This document shows positions 11,601-25,208 of a DNA stretch of 64,000 nucleotides, piece by piece. Source of the DNA: Brachypodius melanocephalos (Eukaryota > Chordata > Aves > Passeriformes > Pycnonotidae); the NCBI GenBank assembly GCA_013398615.1, contig VZSR01001685.1, forward strand, positions 47,179,657-47,243,656, read 5' to 3'. A program made the position numbers and the translations under genes. Below the pieces are notes generated by a model. It was not told the origin of the DNA, did not search any database, and worked only from the letters and a program-made list of their open reading frames with translations. How positions within the stretch are numbered: the stretch's first letter is position 1; every line of letters begins with the position of its first letter.

Positions 11601-13615
11601 CAGTGAAGCATTACCATTCTTCCTTCATATATTGTTTGAAATTACTCTCTGTGCTTGGCCAAGCTTAGACAAGGCTGATTTTATTGCCAAACAGCATCCA
11701 TAGCATGAACCCAAGCACCTAGAACAGTGTTGATGTTTGGTGGGAGATCAGAGTACACCACCACAGACCCTGATCCATGTACAATAAAGGGACATAAGTC
11801 AAAGTATTAGGCAGATGGCTGACTGTGAGGGCCTGACTTTGATGTTGCAGCTCTTTCTCCCTCTTTATTGCATAGAAAGGCATAGTCTGGCAGTACTAAA
11901 TGCTAAGCAATGAATCACCTACTTAATGACTGTAATAGGCAGCCAGAACACAATCCACAGCCTTTTGGGGTCTGTCCAGCGTCTACTTACCTGTCTGTAA
12001 ACACACATTTAGAAATAATAATTGACCCTTAATTCATAGGGTCAGTACTTTTACATACCTATGTTTTTATGATGAAAAGGTAGAAGTGTTTTCTTCATAG
12101 GATTTAATTTACAAAGAGGAGAGAATTGGACAATTGTTGGGCTGGTATTATGGGAATAAGAAGGTTGTAATTCAGAAAAAGGAATAATCCTGAAAGGGTT
12201 TTGAACTTTCTTTTACTTTTAAAAATTTTTCTTTTCCAGTATTGCTGTTTCAGAGCTTCACAGTCGCTTTAAGGAAGTGAATTTGTCACCAGTGTGAGAG
12301 AGGTTTTCATCACTACCCCAAGGCCAGCTGCCACCCAGCTGAATGCTGTAACTGAGCAAATAGTTTTTTATTTCCACCATGAATGGATACCGCCCTGAGT
12401 ACCCAAGTGCAGCATCTTTTGCAAACTCTCCTCAGTAATTAATGAAGTGCAGAGATCACTACTGCATGTGGTTTTTTATCATTCAGGATGGCTGGAGATT
12501 ATCTCCACAGAAAACCCAGGATGTCTTTCCTTACCATGTATTAAATCATGGCATCTTCTCTTTTTCCTAATATACCTGTTTACTTCCTAGATCGAAATCT
12601 GGCATCATGACTTTCTCAAAGTTTCTTAAAGTAGCTTTTACCATGATTATCTGAGCTGCACTCTGTGTTCCCTGCGTACAAAATGAAAAATTAGAAGTCA
12701 CCAAGTCTTGCTCCTTTCTGCCACCTTCCACAGCCATCAGAGATGCTACACAGGCTGGTGCCTCTTCTTCATCTCTGTTCATGCATTCCTGGATGGGGCT
12801 GAAAATGAGAAGAATCTGTTGCAACTCCCTTCTGGCCGTTGTGCTCAATTTGTTTTCCACTGATCCCATGGAGCAGGGAATAGGGAAATGAGCTGTAAGA
12901 CTTGGTTTGCTGTCTTTGCTCTTGCCTCTCGATGGCCACACTCACTGGACAGTGCTGAGCTGGGAAGGTGTTGTTGTGTCCTTTATGCATTCTGACTAAT
13001 TTCTATCATTCATTACACACTCTGTCTGTCACAGCCATAACTACTGACTTTGTACATGGCCCTGGAAGCTATAAGGCCTTGGGAAGATAACTGGATTTCT
13101 CTGGGGAGGTGTGTTTTGTGGACTTGTGTTTGTTAACTCTCATTGAAAAAATGACTGAGCCAAACTGCCCTTTGTGTTCACAAATCTGGTTGTAAAGATG
13201 TTGTAGCCTCCAGAGAAAGTAAGGACTCCCCATTCTCACCCAGCAGCATTGCCACAGTCTTTCTACCTACTTTTTGTCTCTAAATTTCCACCACTTCCAC
13301 AAAAAGCAATAATTTCACAAGGAACATGAGGACTCCAGGAGTGCCAGTAAGCTCTGCTGGGCATTTTGAAGCCCATCTTGCCTGCATCAGCTTAAAAAAG
13401 ATACCTATATCAGCATTAAATAATATCTGTATCGGTTCAAAAGGTTTGAAGCAGCAGGTCTGGCGTCTCAGAGCTGCATCTGCAATGAACATGGTGGACT
13501 GAGGAAGAAACTTGGACTAGCTCTGGAAAGTCTGCGAGGTGAAAGGTGGCTTTAGCCCCTTCACAGACAAAAGTAGTTGATTTTTTTTTTCCTTGTGACT
13601 TCTTTGGAAGGTGCT

Positions 13616-13648
<33 letters not shown>

Positions 13649-16600
13649 CCCTCTCCCCATTAAAATGATTCATAGAGTTTTAGATACTGAACTTTCATGA
13701 ACAAGAAAGTTGGTGGCTTTTTGCCATACAGTGGTATGCTAAGTTTTTCCACAAGAAACAATTGATAAAGAGAGAGGAAAAATCTGAGAAATTTTTGAGG
13801 GGAAATTTTACTCTATAAGAAAAAAAAATCCTCTCTTTCTTTGCTGAAAAAGACCCACAAAAAACAGAGAACAGCTGGGCTACAGGTTCCTAAAATAAAA
13901 TGCCTCTATCCTGTCAATGTCTTTTGGGGAATCCGACATTTTTCACCAGGCTGAGATTTATGAAGAGCATTAGAGTTAGTAACCAATGAAGAGCACACAG
14001 AGGAACTAGCTTTAATGTACCTGCAGAGGCAAGGATTGAACTTTGCTTTTATGATTAATCTAAAAGACTTCTGACTTCTCAGCAGTTCTGAGCCTCTCTG
14101 ACATGATCTAGCCACATTTGTTTAGATCTGAGTCAGATGTGTGCCTATCTGCCACAAAATCACTGGCACAAGTTTTGCAGCACAAACCATGACCTACAGC
14201 TTCCATTTTTTTTTTTTTAATTGAGCCAGATGCAGACTCAGAGCAGTTTGGCTTCCTGAAAACCGACAGTGTTGGAGCTTAAATCAATCTGGCTTGAGGG
14301 GAAGAAACCTGAGCAAATCTTCTCAAAGTCCAGTCTCTGAGGGAAAGAATCATGAGTAGACACTAGATTCACAGTTCTGCCTCTTTGTGCAAAGTAAGCT
14401 TAGAATGAACACAGGTTCAAGAAAAGGATATTTCTCGATGGTATAGAAATAATTCCATATATAGACAAGTACTGAGTAAGCTGTTTCTCTTTCCTCGACA
14501 AGACTGATGATTACTGGTATTTTTCTGAGGTGTGTTAATAGCATGAAGGGGAAATCCCTAATACGTGACACATTGATACTGTGATATTCCAGAGGGCGAG
14601 TGAAGTTTTAGAGTGGGATGTTCACTCATGGACATCCCAGCAGAGGTGGTTAATTTTTTTCCACCCATTTAAGTCACCACTGCGAAGGTTTTTCTGCGAC
14701 AGGAGGAGGTAACTCACTCTGATCTCATGTTAATATTTGACTACATCACAGTCTGAGTGACCTATTAATTGATTAGTTGCAAACTGCTGAAATGACAGGT
14801 TTGCATATGTGAGTGTAGAGAAAACAGGGAATCATATTCAGGTCAGGTCTTAAGGTTGTGCAAAGATCCACAGTGGTAGATTATCTGCAGACAGTGTCTA
14901 GGGGAATTCTGTATGTTGCATGCTGTGATAATTATCAGTCCTAGAAAAATGCCAGTTAATGTCTGAAATTCCTGGAGTCATGTAGTTTTCTACAGCAATG
15001 TACAAAACAATGTGTTCTGTTGCAGCTGTGCAATTTGGCCTTGCTAAAAACGAATCCACATTTCTAATGACCCTTATCTAGCTGGTTGAGTCTTAGTTCA
15101 TTAGAAGACAAATTGGAATTGTGAAGGAGACAAACTAGGTGAGAAGTTTAACTGTGCTGATGCCATAGAATGAGACTCTAATAATGTGTAGCATCTTACA
15201 AACAAGCAGTACAATAAATTGATTTGCATATTGAAAAATCAAATTAATTATTATTTAAGCTAAATTGGTTGGATAACAGCCAAGTGAAAGACATAGAAAC
15301 AGACACTAAAGTGATATGTTAAGGTGAAATATCCAAAGATGTGAAAATGTGGTAAGAAATTATTAACTCATTTACTTAGAAGTGGAAATAAAAGAGAGAT
15401 CTTTAACAACGTTGAGACCTGGCAGGAACAACATGCCAGATGAGAAGGTGAGACAGTAAGGGTCTGCCACCTTCAGGGTGACAGATGATGGGGTAAATGT
15501 AGGAAGAATTTTTCACCTAAGGATAATAATTTGTGGTTTAGTAGAGAAAACATAGCCACATTTGGACATGCATTTGAACTTGTGCCCTCTCTGTATTTTT
15601 AGCCATGTACAGAACAGCAATATCAGTGTACTGAGACTTGAGCAACAGATGGGCAGCTTGGCTCTCCTGAAAGCAGCTTCATCTCTGGTGGAGATGATGG
15701 ATAAATAACATGTCTCTAAGTCAGGGTTGCTTTCTGGAAGGTCTCTTCAAGGCTAGTGAGCAGGAAAGGTTTTCCACGTGGATCATGGAGGAAAGTCCGG
15801 GAAGCACTCCCAGTGGATTGGTAGAAGACACCTAAGAAGAATGAGCTTGCTCTTTAGAGACTCACACTGTCTGTACGGGGATTTGCTGTTTGATCAAGGC
15901 AGGTCTCCTGAGTCAGCAAATTAAAACTGATTGAACACACAGGAGGAGAGAAGCAAGAACTTGACTGAGGCATTTCAAAGGAAAAGGAAGATCTAGGCCT
16001 TGACAAAGTTGTCCTTTCTTTCCTTCGTGGGGCTTATTGATACACAATCCTCTCAATTACTGTGATAAGTTGTTCCGGAATAAAAGTCTCTTCCATGTAA
16101 GGTGTCAGCACAGCTGTGCAAACAAGAATTTCATTTAAGAAAGGTGTGTGTGTGAATATCCTCCCACGTTGAGAATGACTGGATAAGACAACCTGTGTAG
16201 GGATAGAAAATATTTACCCAGGCTTAGTCCTGGTGCCACTGGGGTTGGTGAGAGTTTTGCTAACTTGGGAGGACACAACCAGGTTTTGTGATCATTCTCT
16301 GGGGGTGGGACAGACAAAGCACAGTGGACTGGTAATGTGCCACAATATTTTAATCAGGGGACTTGAATTATTCTAGGAAAGCAGATGCCTAGTGAAGGGT
16401 GGAGTGGCTCAGATAAATAAGCAACTGAAAGTTGGGATGTTCATCCACCCCTTATCTGAAGTAGCCAGATCTCTTTGTTGTGCAAAATGGGGCTGAAAAC
16501 TTTAGAGGATAAGCTTCCTTCTGACATTTGATATTCTCTGCTGCTTCAGCTGCAGGCACAAAATCAGCTTCACAGCAGTGCTCATTTCTCTGCTCTTTGG

Positions 16601-18394
16601 TTTGGCCCTTTTCTTCACCTCACTTTTTACCATGTGCCAACTGCTACAGGACACAGGCAGCAGCTACAGCTGCTGGTGGAACCAAATCCCTTCACATCCC
16701 AGCACCTTCCCTTGTAATTCTGAGTGGGGTCAATGGCTTGTAAATCAATGACAGAAAATTTCAGCAATATTGCTTTTGTGGGTGCAAGGAATTGCATCTA
16801 AACAGAGAATTTTTAAGACTTTGAAGGATGTGAAGCAGGATGAGTTCAGTTCTGTCCTGGAGCTGCTGCACCATTGTGACACAACATTTCTGTGTACTTC
16901 ACATTTCTAAAAGCATTTTCTTTCTAGTAAACTTAGATGTGGCATTACTAGTAAGCAAGGTATGCTGTTTACCATTAGCAAATACAATTTTTTTAGGCTA
17001 ATCTCAGTTTTATTCTGTAGGTATCAGCTGCAGAACTGATGTTCTGGGACAGGTTTTTCTCTTGGTTTGTGTTTCCAGGATATTTAAGAAACAGGTCCGG
17101 ATATGCAATCCTGTTCTGAAGTGTAAAATTTAGGGGTTTTACATGTATAGATGGCTGATTTATGGGATAACACAGTTCTTAGAGGATTAACTTAAAGCAA
17201 GAAACCGAAGTCCAGTTAAGACAGAAATAAAAATACGACCCTGGAAGATGTCTGGATGAAATCTATTTGAAGAATAAATTTCCAGAATTTGTGGAAGGGT
17301 CACTAGTGTCACTTTTTCACTGAAAAGTCAACTGAAATATTTTGATCTTCAACGGCTGAAAACGGAGCTTTTTTAGCAAGTGTAGTGTTGACAAAATTCC
17401 TCTGTTAGGAAGGAAACTTTTTGTCTGTTAGATTTTGCACTTTCTGATGAAGGGTCATGCTCTTCTGCAGAAGGCTGATTCCTTTTATAAAAGTAAGCTG
17501 TTTACCTGAAAACATATTTTTGTTTTAAAAAGGTTTGATGCACCCAAGGTCAAGGTCTGCTATAAGATTTCATCCTTCCCCATGTTTGACTCTTTGCAGC
17601 AGTGTGCTTCTGAGTTTCCAAAAGGAGCAAAAACTGCAGGGCCACTTTTTATGGGTGTTTGGAGAGGGTTTTACTTGGCTCTCTACACTATCAAATGTCT
17701 CAAGGAATCACCATATGTCAGATTAGATCAGCTCAAAAATATCAGCCAGGAAACTGCTGATAGCTTTTTTGGAGTTCCGTGAAAGTTTACATAATTGTCA
17801 TTGCATGTCATTTGGTTTAGCAGCTGCAGGAAGATCCTGTTCTCCAATAAACAGAGATAATTGATTAATAAACTGTATCTACAGCCACCACAGTTTATTC
17901 TGTGCACAGAGATCTGTGTACCCAGGTCTGGAGTCCTGCTCCTGAAGTTACAATTTACACATTCATTTACTTTAGGGCCATATCTTGTCTGAAATATTGT
18001 GGTAAATTGATCCCCAAAATTGATTAGGGCACATGTACACATTCATAGGATTAACATTTCAGAGTGAGCCCAATTGAATCTGTGGCAAAATTCAGTTTGG
18101 TTTTTGTATGATTTGGGTCTAGAGGGGATGGGAAGGTTGCTGAGCACAGTCCTTCTGCTCAAATCACAGATTTCCCCATTACTAGGAAAAATCTCATAGC
18201 TTTTGTAATGTTTTCAAAAACTTGATGGTTAGAGAGCCCCTATTCTCTCTTAAGGGTATTCACAGGCAGCTTGTTTCTTTTATTGAGCCAACAATCATCT
18301 CATTGCTTGAGTAATTTTTCCATGGAGTTTATTAGTGTGGGATATTTAGATAAAGCAAACACTTTCTGGGTCAGCCTCTGTCCAGTGAAGCTAA
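11601..18394. other. Non-coding DNA, nothing recognised
   Basis: About 6.8 kb without a supported gene or recognised mobile element. Noted only: the T31 run at 13618-13648, a shorter T run at about 14208-14218, and a motif of the form TGACCCT-8 bases-AGGGTCA at 12023-12044. A faint resemblance near 17310-17360 (TTTTTCACTGAAAAGTCAAC) to an old reptile GAAAA-rich repeat is too weak to call. Confidence 0.65.
13618..13648. repeat. Poly(T) run, T31
   Basis: The longest homopolymer in the window, closely preceded by an 11-base T run at 13579-13589. No reverse-complement polyadenylation signal (TTTATT) follows at retrocopy spacing, so it is called a simple repeat rather than a processed-pseudogene tail. 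Confidence 0.9.
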
Positions 18395-18535
18395 ACAAAA
18401 CTTGTACACCTTGTCTCCTCTCATTAAATAGGCTCTCTGTCTCTCCAGTCACTTCAGTAGCCTCCTCTGCACCTATTTCCCTTGTGAATTCAGCTTTCTT
18501 GCAAAGGGATGGCCAGAATCACAGGGGAAGAGTTT
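18395..18535 (-). mobile_element. Old CR1/L3-like LINE fragment
   Basis: On the plus strand this reads like the reverse complement of a decayed CR1/L3 3' region. The blocks are TCACTTCAGTAGCCTCCTCT (18449-18468), then GCACCTATTTCC, then GTGAATTCAGCTTTCTTGCA and GGATGGCCAGAATCACA. Their order matches the ATCAT-TTTGT-GCCCTCCTCTG, CTC-TTTCC, TTCTT and GTGACCAGAA blocks of old CR1 copies. It is more diverged than the CR1 copies at 43 and 55 kb. The 173-codon plus-strand frame across it is an antisense artefact. Confidence 0.5.
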
Positions 18536-19436
18536 TTCCAGGGCTGTGCACTTTCCCATTGCCCTCATCTGACAAACTCCTTCAAGCACAGGTTGCTAAC
18601 ATGCCTGAGCTGTTTCCAAGAGATAATTTGGGGGCTGGATGCATCCCAGGGGCAGGCTCTGAATCTTCCTTCCAAGGGAGGGCCTGGGATACTTCAGTGA
18701 ATGTCTTCATTTTATGGCTTTTTAGAAGTGAGAGGCAGGATCTGGAAGGCCATGACCCTGGGGGGAAGGAGTGCCCTATCTCCTGCCCGTGACTGGCCCA
18801 GGGTGGTGGTGTTTGCAAAACCCCGTTTTTATGGGGCTTTTGTGACATGATGGGAGACAGGCTGGGTGGGTAGAGGGTGCAGGTACAGTCCTGGATTGTT
18901 GTGGTCTCTCTACACCCAGTGAGGAGCAAGACCCTGAAATAAATCACCTGGGCTCCAGCAAACTCAGTGTGGATGTTTATACCAGCCGATGATCTGGCCT
19001 CTGGCTTAGGGTTCTTCTGCAGAAATAATGTATTTAACTTTTTCTCCTGGAATTTTAGTAGATTTTGTGCGCAAAGAAGCATGACAGTGTAACCTCAAAT
19101 AAATATTTCTAACATTTTTTTTACTTTTTTGCCTTTTCTTTCCCCTTTGGCCAGCTCTCTGTATTAGACAGCAACAAGGCAGTCACTGAGCTGTTTGGCT
19201 CCGTGCCTTGGTCTGCTGTGTCCAGGCTGGCCCAGGGCTCCCACACCAGGGCTGTACTGGTGGTTGTACTCCCACTACAGCCCGCCAGTCCCAAATCTCC
19301 TTGCTGAAACTGTTGTGTCCTTTTCAGTCCTCCACTCCCAGATTGAGCTATCAGTGTGTGAAGGGTGCAAAAATACTCTCAGTTCAGCCAGACGATCTAA
19401 CACATCCCAGGATTTTGAACAAAACCTTTTAGGTTG
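18536..19436. other. Non-coding DNA, nothing recognised
   Basis: Roughly 900 bp with several overlapping open frames on both strands, none with a recognisable domain. It is somewhat GC-rich at 18540-18900 and 19160-19330. Confidence 0.6.
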
Positions 19437-19565
19437 CACAAAAAACCAAAAACCAAAAAACAAAAACAAACAAACAAAACAAAAAAAACCCCCAAAAAAC
19501 AAAACCCAAAAAAACCCCCAAAACAAAACCAAAAAACAAAAAAACCAACACCCCCCCCAAAAAAA
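19437..19565. repeat. 129-nt tract of only A and C
   Basis: Every base from 19437 to 19565 is A or C; the first G is at 19566. The tract is built of irregular CAAAA, CCAAAAA and CAAACAAA units with C runs of up to eight near the end. Open frames across it encode only Lys, Asn, Gln, Pro and Thr and are not genes. Confidence 0.95.
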
Positions 19566-21469
19566 GTTAAACTTTCTGATATTCCCTAATATTTCAAAAT
19601 TTTCTGAATTTTCCAACAGTATCAATAATAATTAAAAAAACCCTTCAAAACTATCTGCAACAGCAGATTTAGTTTGTTTAAGACATGCAGTAAAACATTA
19701 ATGAGGTGCATGGTTTAGATATATTCTATAAGCCTGTGGGAGTACATATTACATTGGTAATCAAAACACAGTCTTCTTTCAAATCCATTTGAGAGGAAAT
19801 GAAGGAATTATTAAAATCTCATCAAAAATGCACCTGCAAGTATGTAAGTATGTATAATTAATTTTTTTTTAATATATATTCCTCACTGGAAGGATTCTGC
19901 ACTGGCATTGGAGGTAGTTGTTGCAAACTGTGCTGAGCAATCCCTTTTGATAAGATCCTGAATCACTGCAGAGTTAGACAATACATCCAGTTATTTAGTG
20001 TGTTTGGGTTGGGCCCATTCTTTTACTTCCATATACTGCTAAGTTTTCCAGTTATGAAAGATGGTCATTAGTAAATGTTCATGAACATTTTTCCTTCATG
20101 GAAACAGAAGAAAAATTGGTCAGAATAAACCAGTTTAACATTTTGAGTCAAATTTATGGAATTAAGCAGAATTTCCTTTAAATATTGCAACATTTTTTTC
20201 TAGGAGTTATCTATTGCAAACATTTTGACTTTTCAGTTGAATGTGGTGTTTCAGTTTAGAAATTAACCCTGAAAATAACTCTGAAATGGGGAGATAATGC
20301 CAAAAAAGTATTTCAGTTTAAATAAAGGGGTTTTGTGATTAATGCAAAGAAGTTCTTGTCAGAGAGGTTTGGATTTTTTTCTTTTTGAATTGATTAAAAT
20401 GTGAAATATTGTAAGCACTTCTCTGGAAAAGCTAAAAAAATGCCCAAGTTTAATGACTAATACTTCCTTGAGTAAAAATCTGGAAGATGAAGCTTCAAAG
20501 TTTTCCTTAAGTTATTAGGCATAGTGTACTCTCATGTTACTCCCAAAGCAGTTTAACAGATGTACAAAAATATTTGAGCAGTTCATGTGAAAAATTCAAA
20601 TTATGAGTGCAATAAGGCAGAGATTTTTTTGTGTTTTATATGTACATTAGCCTGTACCTTCACATTGTCGCTGGGTATGTGTGTGATGGGGATTAATCTA
20701 TGGATGTATTTTATCATATTTTTGCATGGAGGAAATTTGTGCCTCAGTTGGGACATAATTTCCCCAAATATTTACAGATGGAGTGATAGTTCATTTTATT
20801 TGATTGTTTCACAATTGTTTCTGATTTTTTGCATGCTCGTGGAACAGTAGGCTTTCTTATTCCCTCAGGCTCCTCATGGTGGGGTTCTATTCAAAGTTCG
20901 GGTGGTTTCATCTTTCCCAGTTGTTTCTGCTGTCTGATGGCTTGATGAAATATGTGTACAAGCAAATGATTGCCCCAGTGTTTCCTGTCTCTGTGAACAT
21001 GCTATGGATAAACACCAAAACCCAGCTCTTCACACTCCATGGAGGGGGTAGCATAATAGGAGATGAACTATAAAATTGCACCCACTGCCCTGGAAGGAGA
21101 TGGAAGTTGGTTGGCTTTGATGCCAGAGGGGCCCAGTTCCATCACCCTGGCTTCTCCCAGGGGAACGTGCCTGCACAGAGGTGTTGGTAACAGAGTCTGC
21201 TCTGAGTCTGAACGCAGAGAACACAGGACTCAAAGGTCATTGATCTGTGCATGCAGGGCCCCGCTGTTCTTTCCTTGTCCTGATGTGAACCTTTGATTAC
21301 CGTGTCGCATGCTTTGAAGCTGATTAACTTCTCCAGTCACCCCGTGCCCATGCAGGTATGTGTGTGGGAGCACTGTTCCTGCAGCCAGCAGGGTTCATGC
21401 CTTTGGGGACATGTAGGTTGTGTAACAGATCTCAGACTGGGATGGGGGAGTACTGTGGTGTCCTTGCTT
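19566..21469. other. Non-coding AT-rich DNA, nothing recognised
   Basis: No gene or repeat family is recognised. It contains an 18-bp perfect palindrome at 20073-20090. A GAAAA/TTTTC-rich stretch near 20221-20260 (CATTTTGACTTTTCAGTTGA) weakly resembles old reptile repeats. Confidence 0.65.
20073..20090. repeat. 18-bp perfect palindrome
   Basis: AAATGTTCATGAACATTT equals its own reverse complement with no spacer. It could be a dimeric transcription-factor site or chance; nothing around it decides. Confidence 0.9.
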
Positions 21470-21540
21470 ACAGAACATGGGTTGGAACTTGGTGGTCTTT
21501 AAGGTCCTTTTGACTCCAAACCATTTTTTGATTCTATGAT
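21470..21540 (+). mobile_element. CR1 LINE, 5'-truncated, 3' terminus only
   Basis: The last about 70 bp of a CR1 element on the plus strand. It shows GGTGGTCTTTAAGGTCC (21491-21507), then GACTCCAAACCATT (21512-21525) and the terminal TTGATTCTATGAT (21528-21540), which corresponds to the ATTCTATGATTCTATGAT ending of avian CR1. CR1 copies are typically severely 5'-truncated and lack target-site duplications, as here. Confidence 0.85.
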
Positions 21541-24500
21541 ATTTAAAGAGCTACTGTAATAAAACATCTTAGTTGATGTAGTGAAAGAAAAGACCTTTGT
21601 ATAAGCACCTGAATATTCTTGCTTTAGGAGCTCTCCCATCTCTTAATTCCTCAGTGATGAGAGAAGAGGCAGGTCCTTCACCCAGGACAACAGGAGAGGT
21701 TTCCTCACTGCCCCACTCTGGGTGACAGCCAGGGTGGGGAAAGGCACGTTCCACACCCAGCCCTTTCCGCTGCCACCAATAACTCCATCCCATTAGGGCT
21801 GCTCCAGTCTCCCTTGTAGATCTGAGAACAACTGGGCTTTAGCTTACAGCCCTGTGAGAATATTGCCTCAGTGTGCAATCCCCAGGGTGAGACAAAGGCA
21901 AGCTGTGTCTCAGGAAAGCCTGGCTCCCTGCTCTGCTCCTGCTCTGCCTACATGGGAAAGCTTTAGCCTGATGTTAGCTAATGCTGCCTGCAAACTGCAC
22001 AGGCTGAACTGTGCCAGCTACTGCCCCAAAGGAGCAGCCCAAGCCTTCATTCTTCTTTCCACTCACCTTTCCTGTAAAACTTTTGCTTTTGAGATGAGAA
22101 ACTCAGTGACCTTGGCAGGGAGGGAAGTGGAAAATGGGTTTAGTTGGAAGATACTACTCAAAAACACTGTTCAGGGCTCAGATACCTTCCCCTGGGCATT
22201 ACAGAGTGAGCAATGCTAAAATCAGCGTGTCAAGATGTCACCAAGCATGCACTGGAAGAAACTTTACACGATGCAATGAGAGTGCTGCAGTGAGAGCTCC
22301 AAGTATAAAGAAATGTTCCGATTCAATCAATGTCCCCTCTGTTATCCTGCTGCCTGCTTCCCCATCCAGCAGGAAGCCTGTTTCATTCCTTTCACTGCTG
22401 CCATGCTCTTTACTGTTTCCCTCTCCATGGGCATCTATCACAGAGCCATTCCCATCCTCTGGCTCCGATAGCCAACAGGCACCTGTCAACAGACGGGCTC
22501 TGATGACACTCCATCGATCACGCAGAAGGAAATGGTTATTGAGTGGGTGGCAATCAACCTTTTACCTCTCCCTGGAGCCAGAGTGCATCAGCGCTTCCCA
22601 GCATTAGGCAGAAGCCTCTTAGAAAGTATTTTTTGCACACACATTTCCTCACATGTAAGGCTGTCTTGCTGGTGCTAAGTCACAGGGCTCAAAGGACACA
22701 GCTGCAATTTCTTGCTAAGTTTCACTTTGAATTTTGTGCCAAAGGAAGGTGGAAAAAAGATGGTGCTGGTGATCAGCATCTTCTGGCAGGTTCTGCTTTC
22801 CAAGTCGAACCTGCTACTGAGATCAGGGGAAAGAGTCATGCTGATGCTCAAGGTTTCTATCACCCCTCTCCACCTTGCAAACACACATCTAAACTGAGGT
22901 GTACTGCAGAGACACGTTAGCCAGCATTACTGCCAGCATTATGGGAGGGAAGAAGCCCAAATGCAGATGTTTAGTGGGAAAGAAATAATTAGGATTAAAT
23001 CTGAGCTGATAACATACACTGGTATAACCCCAGAATTTGCTGTAAAAGATTGAATTTTCAGTCCGGAAGAAGAGAAAGACAGAGCATTTAGAGGAGACAA
23101 AACCTCTTGTTTCCTTACTGGAGAAGGGAGCAAACCACAGCCTGTATGTCCTGATCCTTAGTGGCATTTGGGTAGCTATTTCCTTTAATTCCTGTTAGTG
23201 TTAGCAGATAATTGCACTAGAAGAGACAGGCTTCAGCCAACAGAACTCAGAAGGACTCAAGGGGCTGCAGGGCTGGCAAGCACAAGGCAGCTGATTCCGG
23301 GCTGCACACACATCTGCCCACACATTCATTTCTGAATGGTTTTGCAGACATTTTTAATGACCTTATGAGTTTCCTGATTGGTTTCTAATCAAGTCCTGCC
23401 TTTATTTGATACTGTGTGGCATATGGGATGATGCACACCTCACTCTTTAAGCCCACAGACCTGGATCCACTGAAGTTTTTCTGCATCAGAGCATTGCGAT
23501 TTTTAACTAGTGCTGGCAAACCAGATGACCAGTGAGACCACAGTGCTCAGCAGCACCATCTCCTCATGGCTGGCCTGCTGCACAGGGGAGGTTCTGAAAC
23601 AAAGTGTGACACCTCACTTCAAAATGCCATGTTAGAAACTAGTGGTTACATGCTGATTGATAATCAGCTGCAATGTCCCAGCTGTCTGGGCAGTGAGAAC
23701 AGCTGGCTGTGTCGCTTCTGCTGCTGGACAGTGTGGAGCCATTCCCACTTGTCAGTTCATAGCAGGATTTGACAGTCAACCTCATCCTATGGCCTAACTC
23801 TAGAGAAATCCTCAGCTTCTATGTCTATCACCTTTGCTGTGTGTGACAGTTTATGTTGTCTCAGTTGTGTTTATTTGCACTTTTCCCACTTGCTTTGATT
23901 TGTGTTGTCTACTGGGCTAGCTGGGAAATGTGGGGGTGTTTCTTTTGGATTTAGTACTGCTGCCAGCAAGAGCATGGCAGTAACTCAAAATGAGTGATTT
24001 ATTTGACGAAGCTCCCCATTTTCTGTTCACAAATGGTTCGTGAACATAGTGCAAATTCCCTGATGTGGCCATTAGCAAATGTAATTTGCAAATTTCTTTT
24101 GGCGAGTAACTCTTGATCTGCAGGGGATCATTCAAATTATCATTCATGTTGGTATTGCAGACGTGATTTGTGCAGTAACGTGTGTAACTTACCAAAATAT
24201 GTAACTAACTTAATGACTCAAAGCATTTGAATTTCAACTAAGTACCATAGCTGATTCCAAAAAAAGCTTTTGGAGAAGTGCTGGTCATCAGAATTGTTGC
24301 TTGCTCTGAAGAAAGGTACTGTGGCAGAGAAATAATCCTTAGGTAATCTGTAATTGGTGTCTTCTCCATCCCTGAGCAAGCACCTGGTGCCCTTGGACTG
24401 GACCCCTCAGAGGGCAGGGGTTCAGTAGCATTAGCAGCAACAAGAAGCAGCTTTGTTTCTGTACCACACATGGATGGAGATCAGCAGCAGAGTGGAAGGA

Positions 24501-25208
24501 AGCAGGGGTTGGTTACATGCCTGTGGTTCTTGTTGGAAGAGGAAATAATGTCCTCCTCGTATTTCTAGAAGAAAGACTCTAACTGGTCACCCTAAAGACA
24601 ACACAGATAAAAATCCTTACTATGTTCTTCCAGGAATCAGGTGAACAAAAGAATTTTGGTCCCTCTCTGAGAAGAGGGGAATGTCTGTATCATCCAAACT
24701 GGTGTTTGTGGCCAGGGGCCAGGACAATTTACCTGACTTAACAGGCTAAACTCCACATCACTTCTGAAAATTTTCTCCCCTCTCCCTGCGTTCCTGTGGG
24801 AATGTTGCTGGAATTTATGCAGTTTTTTGCATCCGTCCACACCTATAGATAAGCATTCTTTAAATTACTGCAAAATAGTTGCTATAAGTGATAGCAAAAT
24901 ATCAGGATTCACTATTTCCTCAATTTGCAAATTCTGGCAATTGTTTTTTCCTCTGAAAAGGAATAAGTAGGATCACAAAGGTATTCTCTATCAAAAGGCT
25001 TTTCACTCTGCCTGGGCTTTTAGACAGCTTCCGATCCAGATCTACTGTAGATATCTCCTTTTGGCTACTATTGGATGCTCCCTGCAGCGTGCAATAAACA
25101 TTCACTTCATATCACACATCTCGCCCTGACAAGCAAATCCCTTGCATATCAATGTGGCCCTGTGAAGAAATTTTTGCTTTTTTACATTCCTTCCACTCCC
25201 AGCTGTTA
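21541..25208. other. Non-coding DNA, nothing recognised
   Basis: Mixed composition, with somewhat GC-richer stretches around 21650-21950 and 22330-22600. Open frames of up to 157 codons (22134-22607, plus) have no recognisable domain and overlap equally long frames on the other strand. No repeat family was recognised. Confidence 0.6.

Noticed and set aside
12023..12044. TGACCCT-8 bases-AGGGTCA, everted nuclear-receptor-like half-sites
   Set aside because: Short motif with non-standard spacing; chance is likely without conservation data.
13618..13648. T31 as the tail of a minus-strand retrocopy
   Set aside because: No reverse-complement polyadenylation signal or coding remnant to its right.
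17310..17360. GAAAA/TTTTC-rich stretch (with a counterpart near 20221) as an old reptile repeat
   Set aside because: Resemblance rests on low-complexity words; not enough to assign a family.
18271..18792. 173-codon plus-strand open frame
   Set aside because: Overlaps an old CR1/L3-like fragment in antisense and has no recognisable domain.
19195..19635. 146-codon frame with Lys/Asn/Pro-rich tail
   Set aside because: The tail is the A/C-only simple tract; the rest shows no coding signature.
22134..22607. 157-codon plus-strand frame rich in Ser and Pro
   Set aside because: No domain, competing frames on both strands and no convincing splice or start context.
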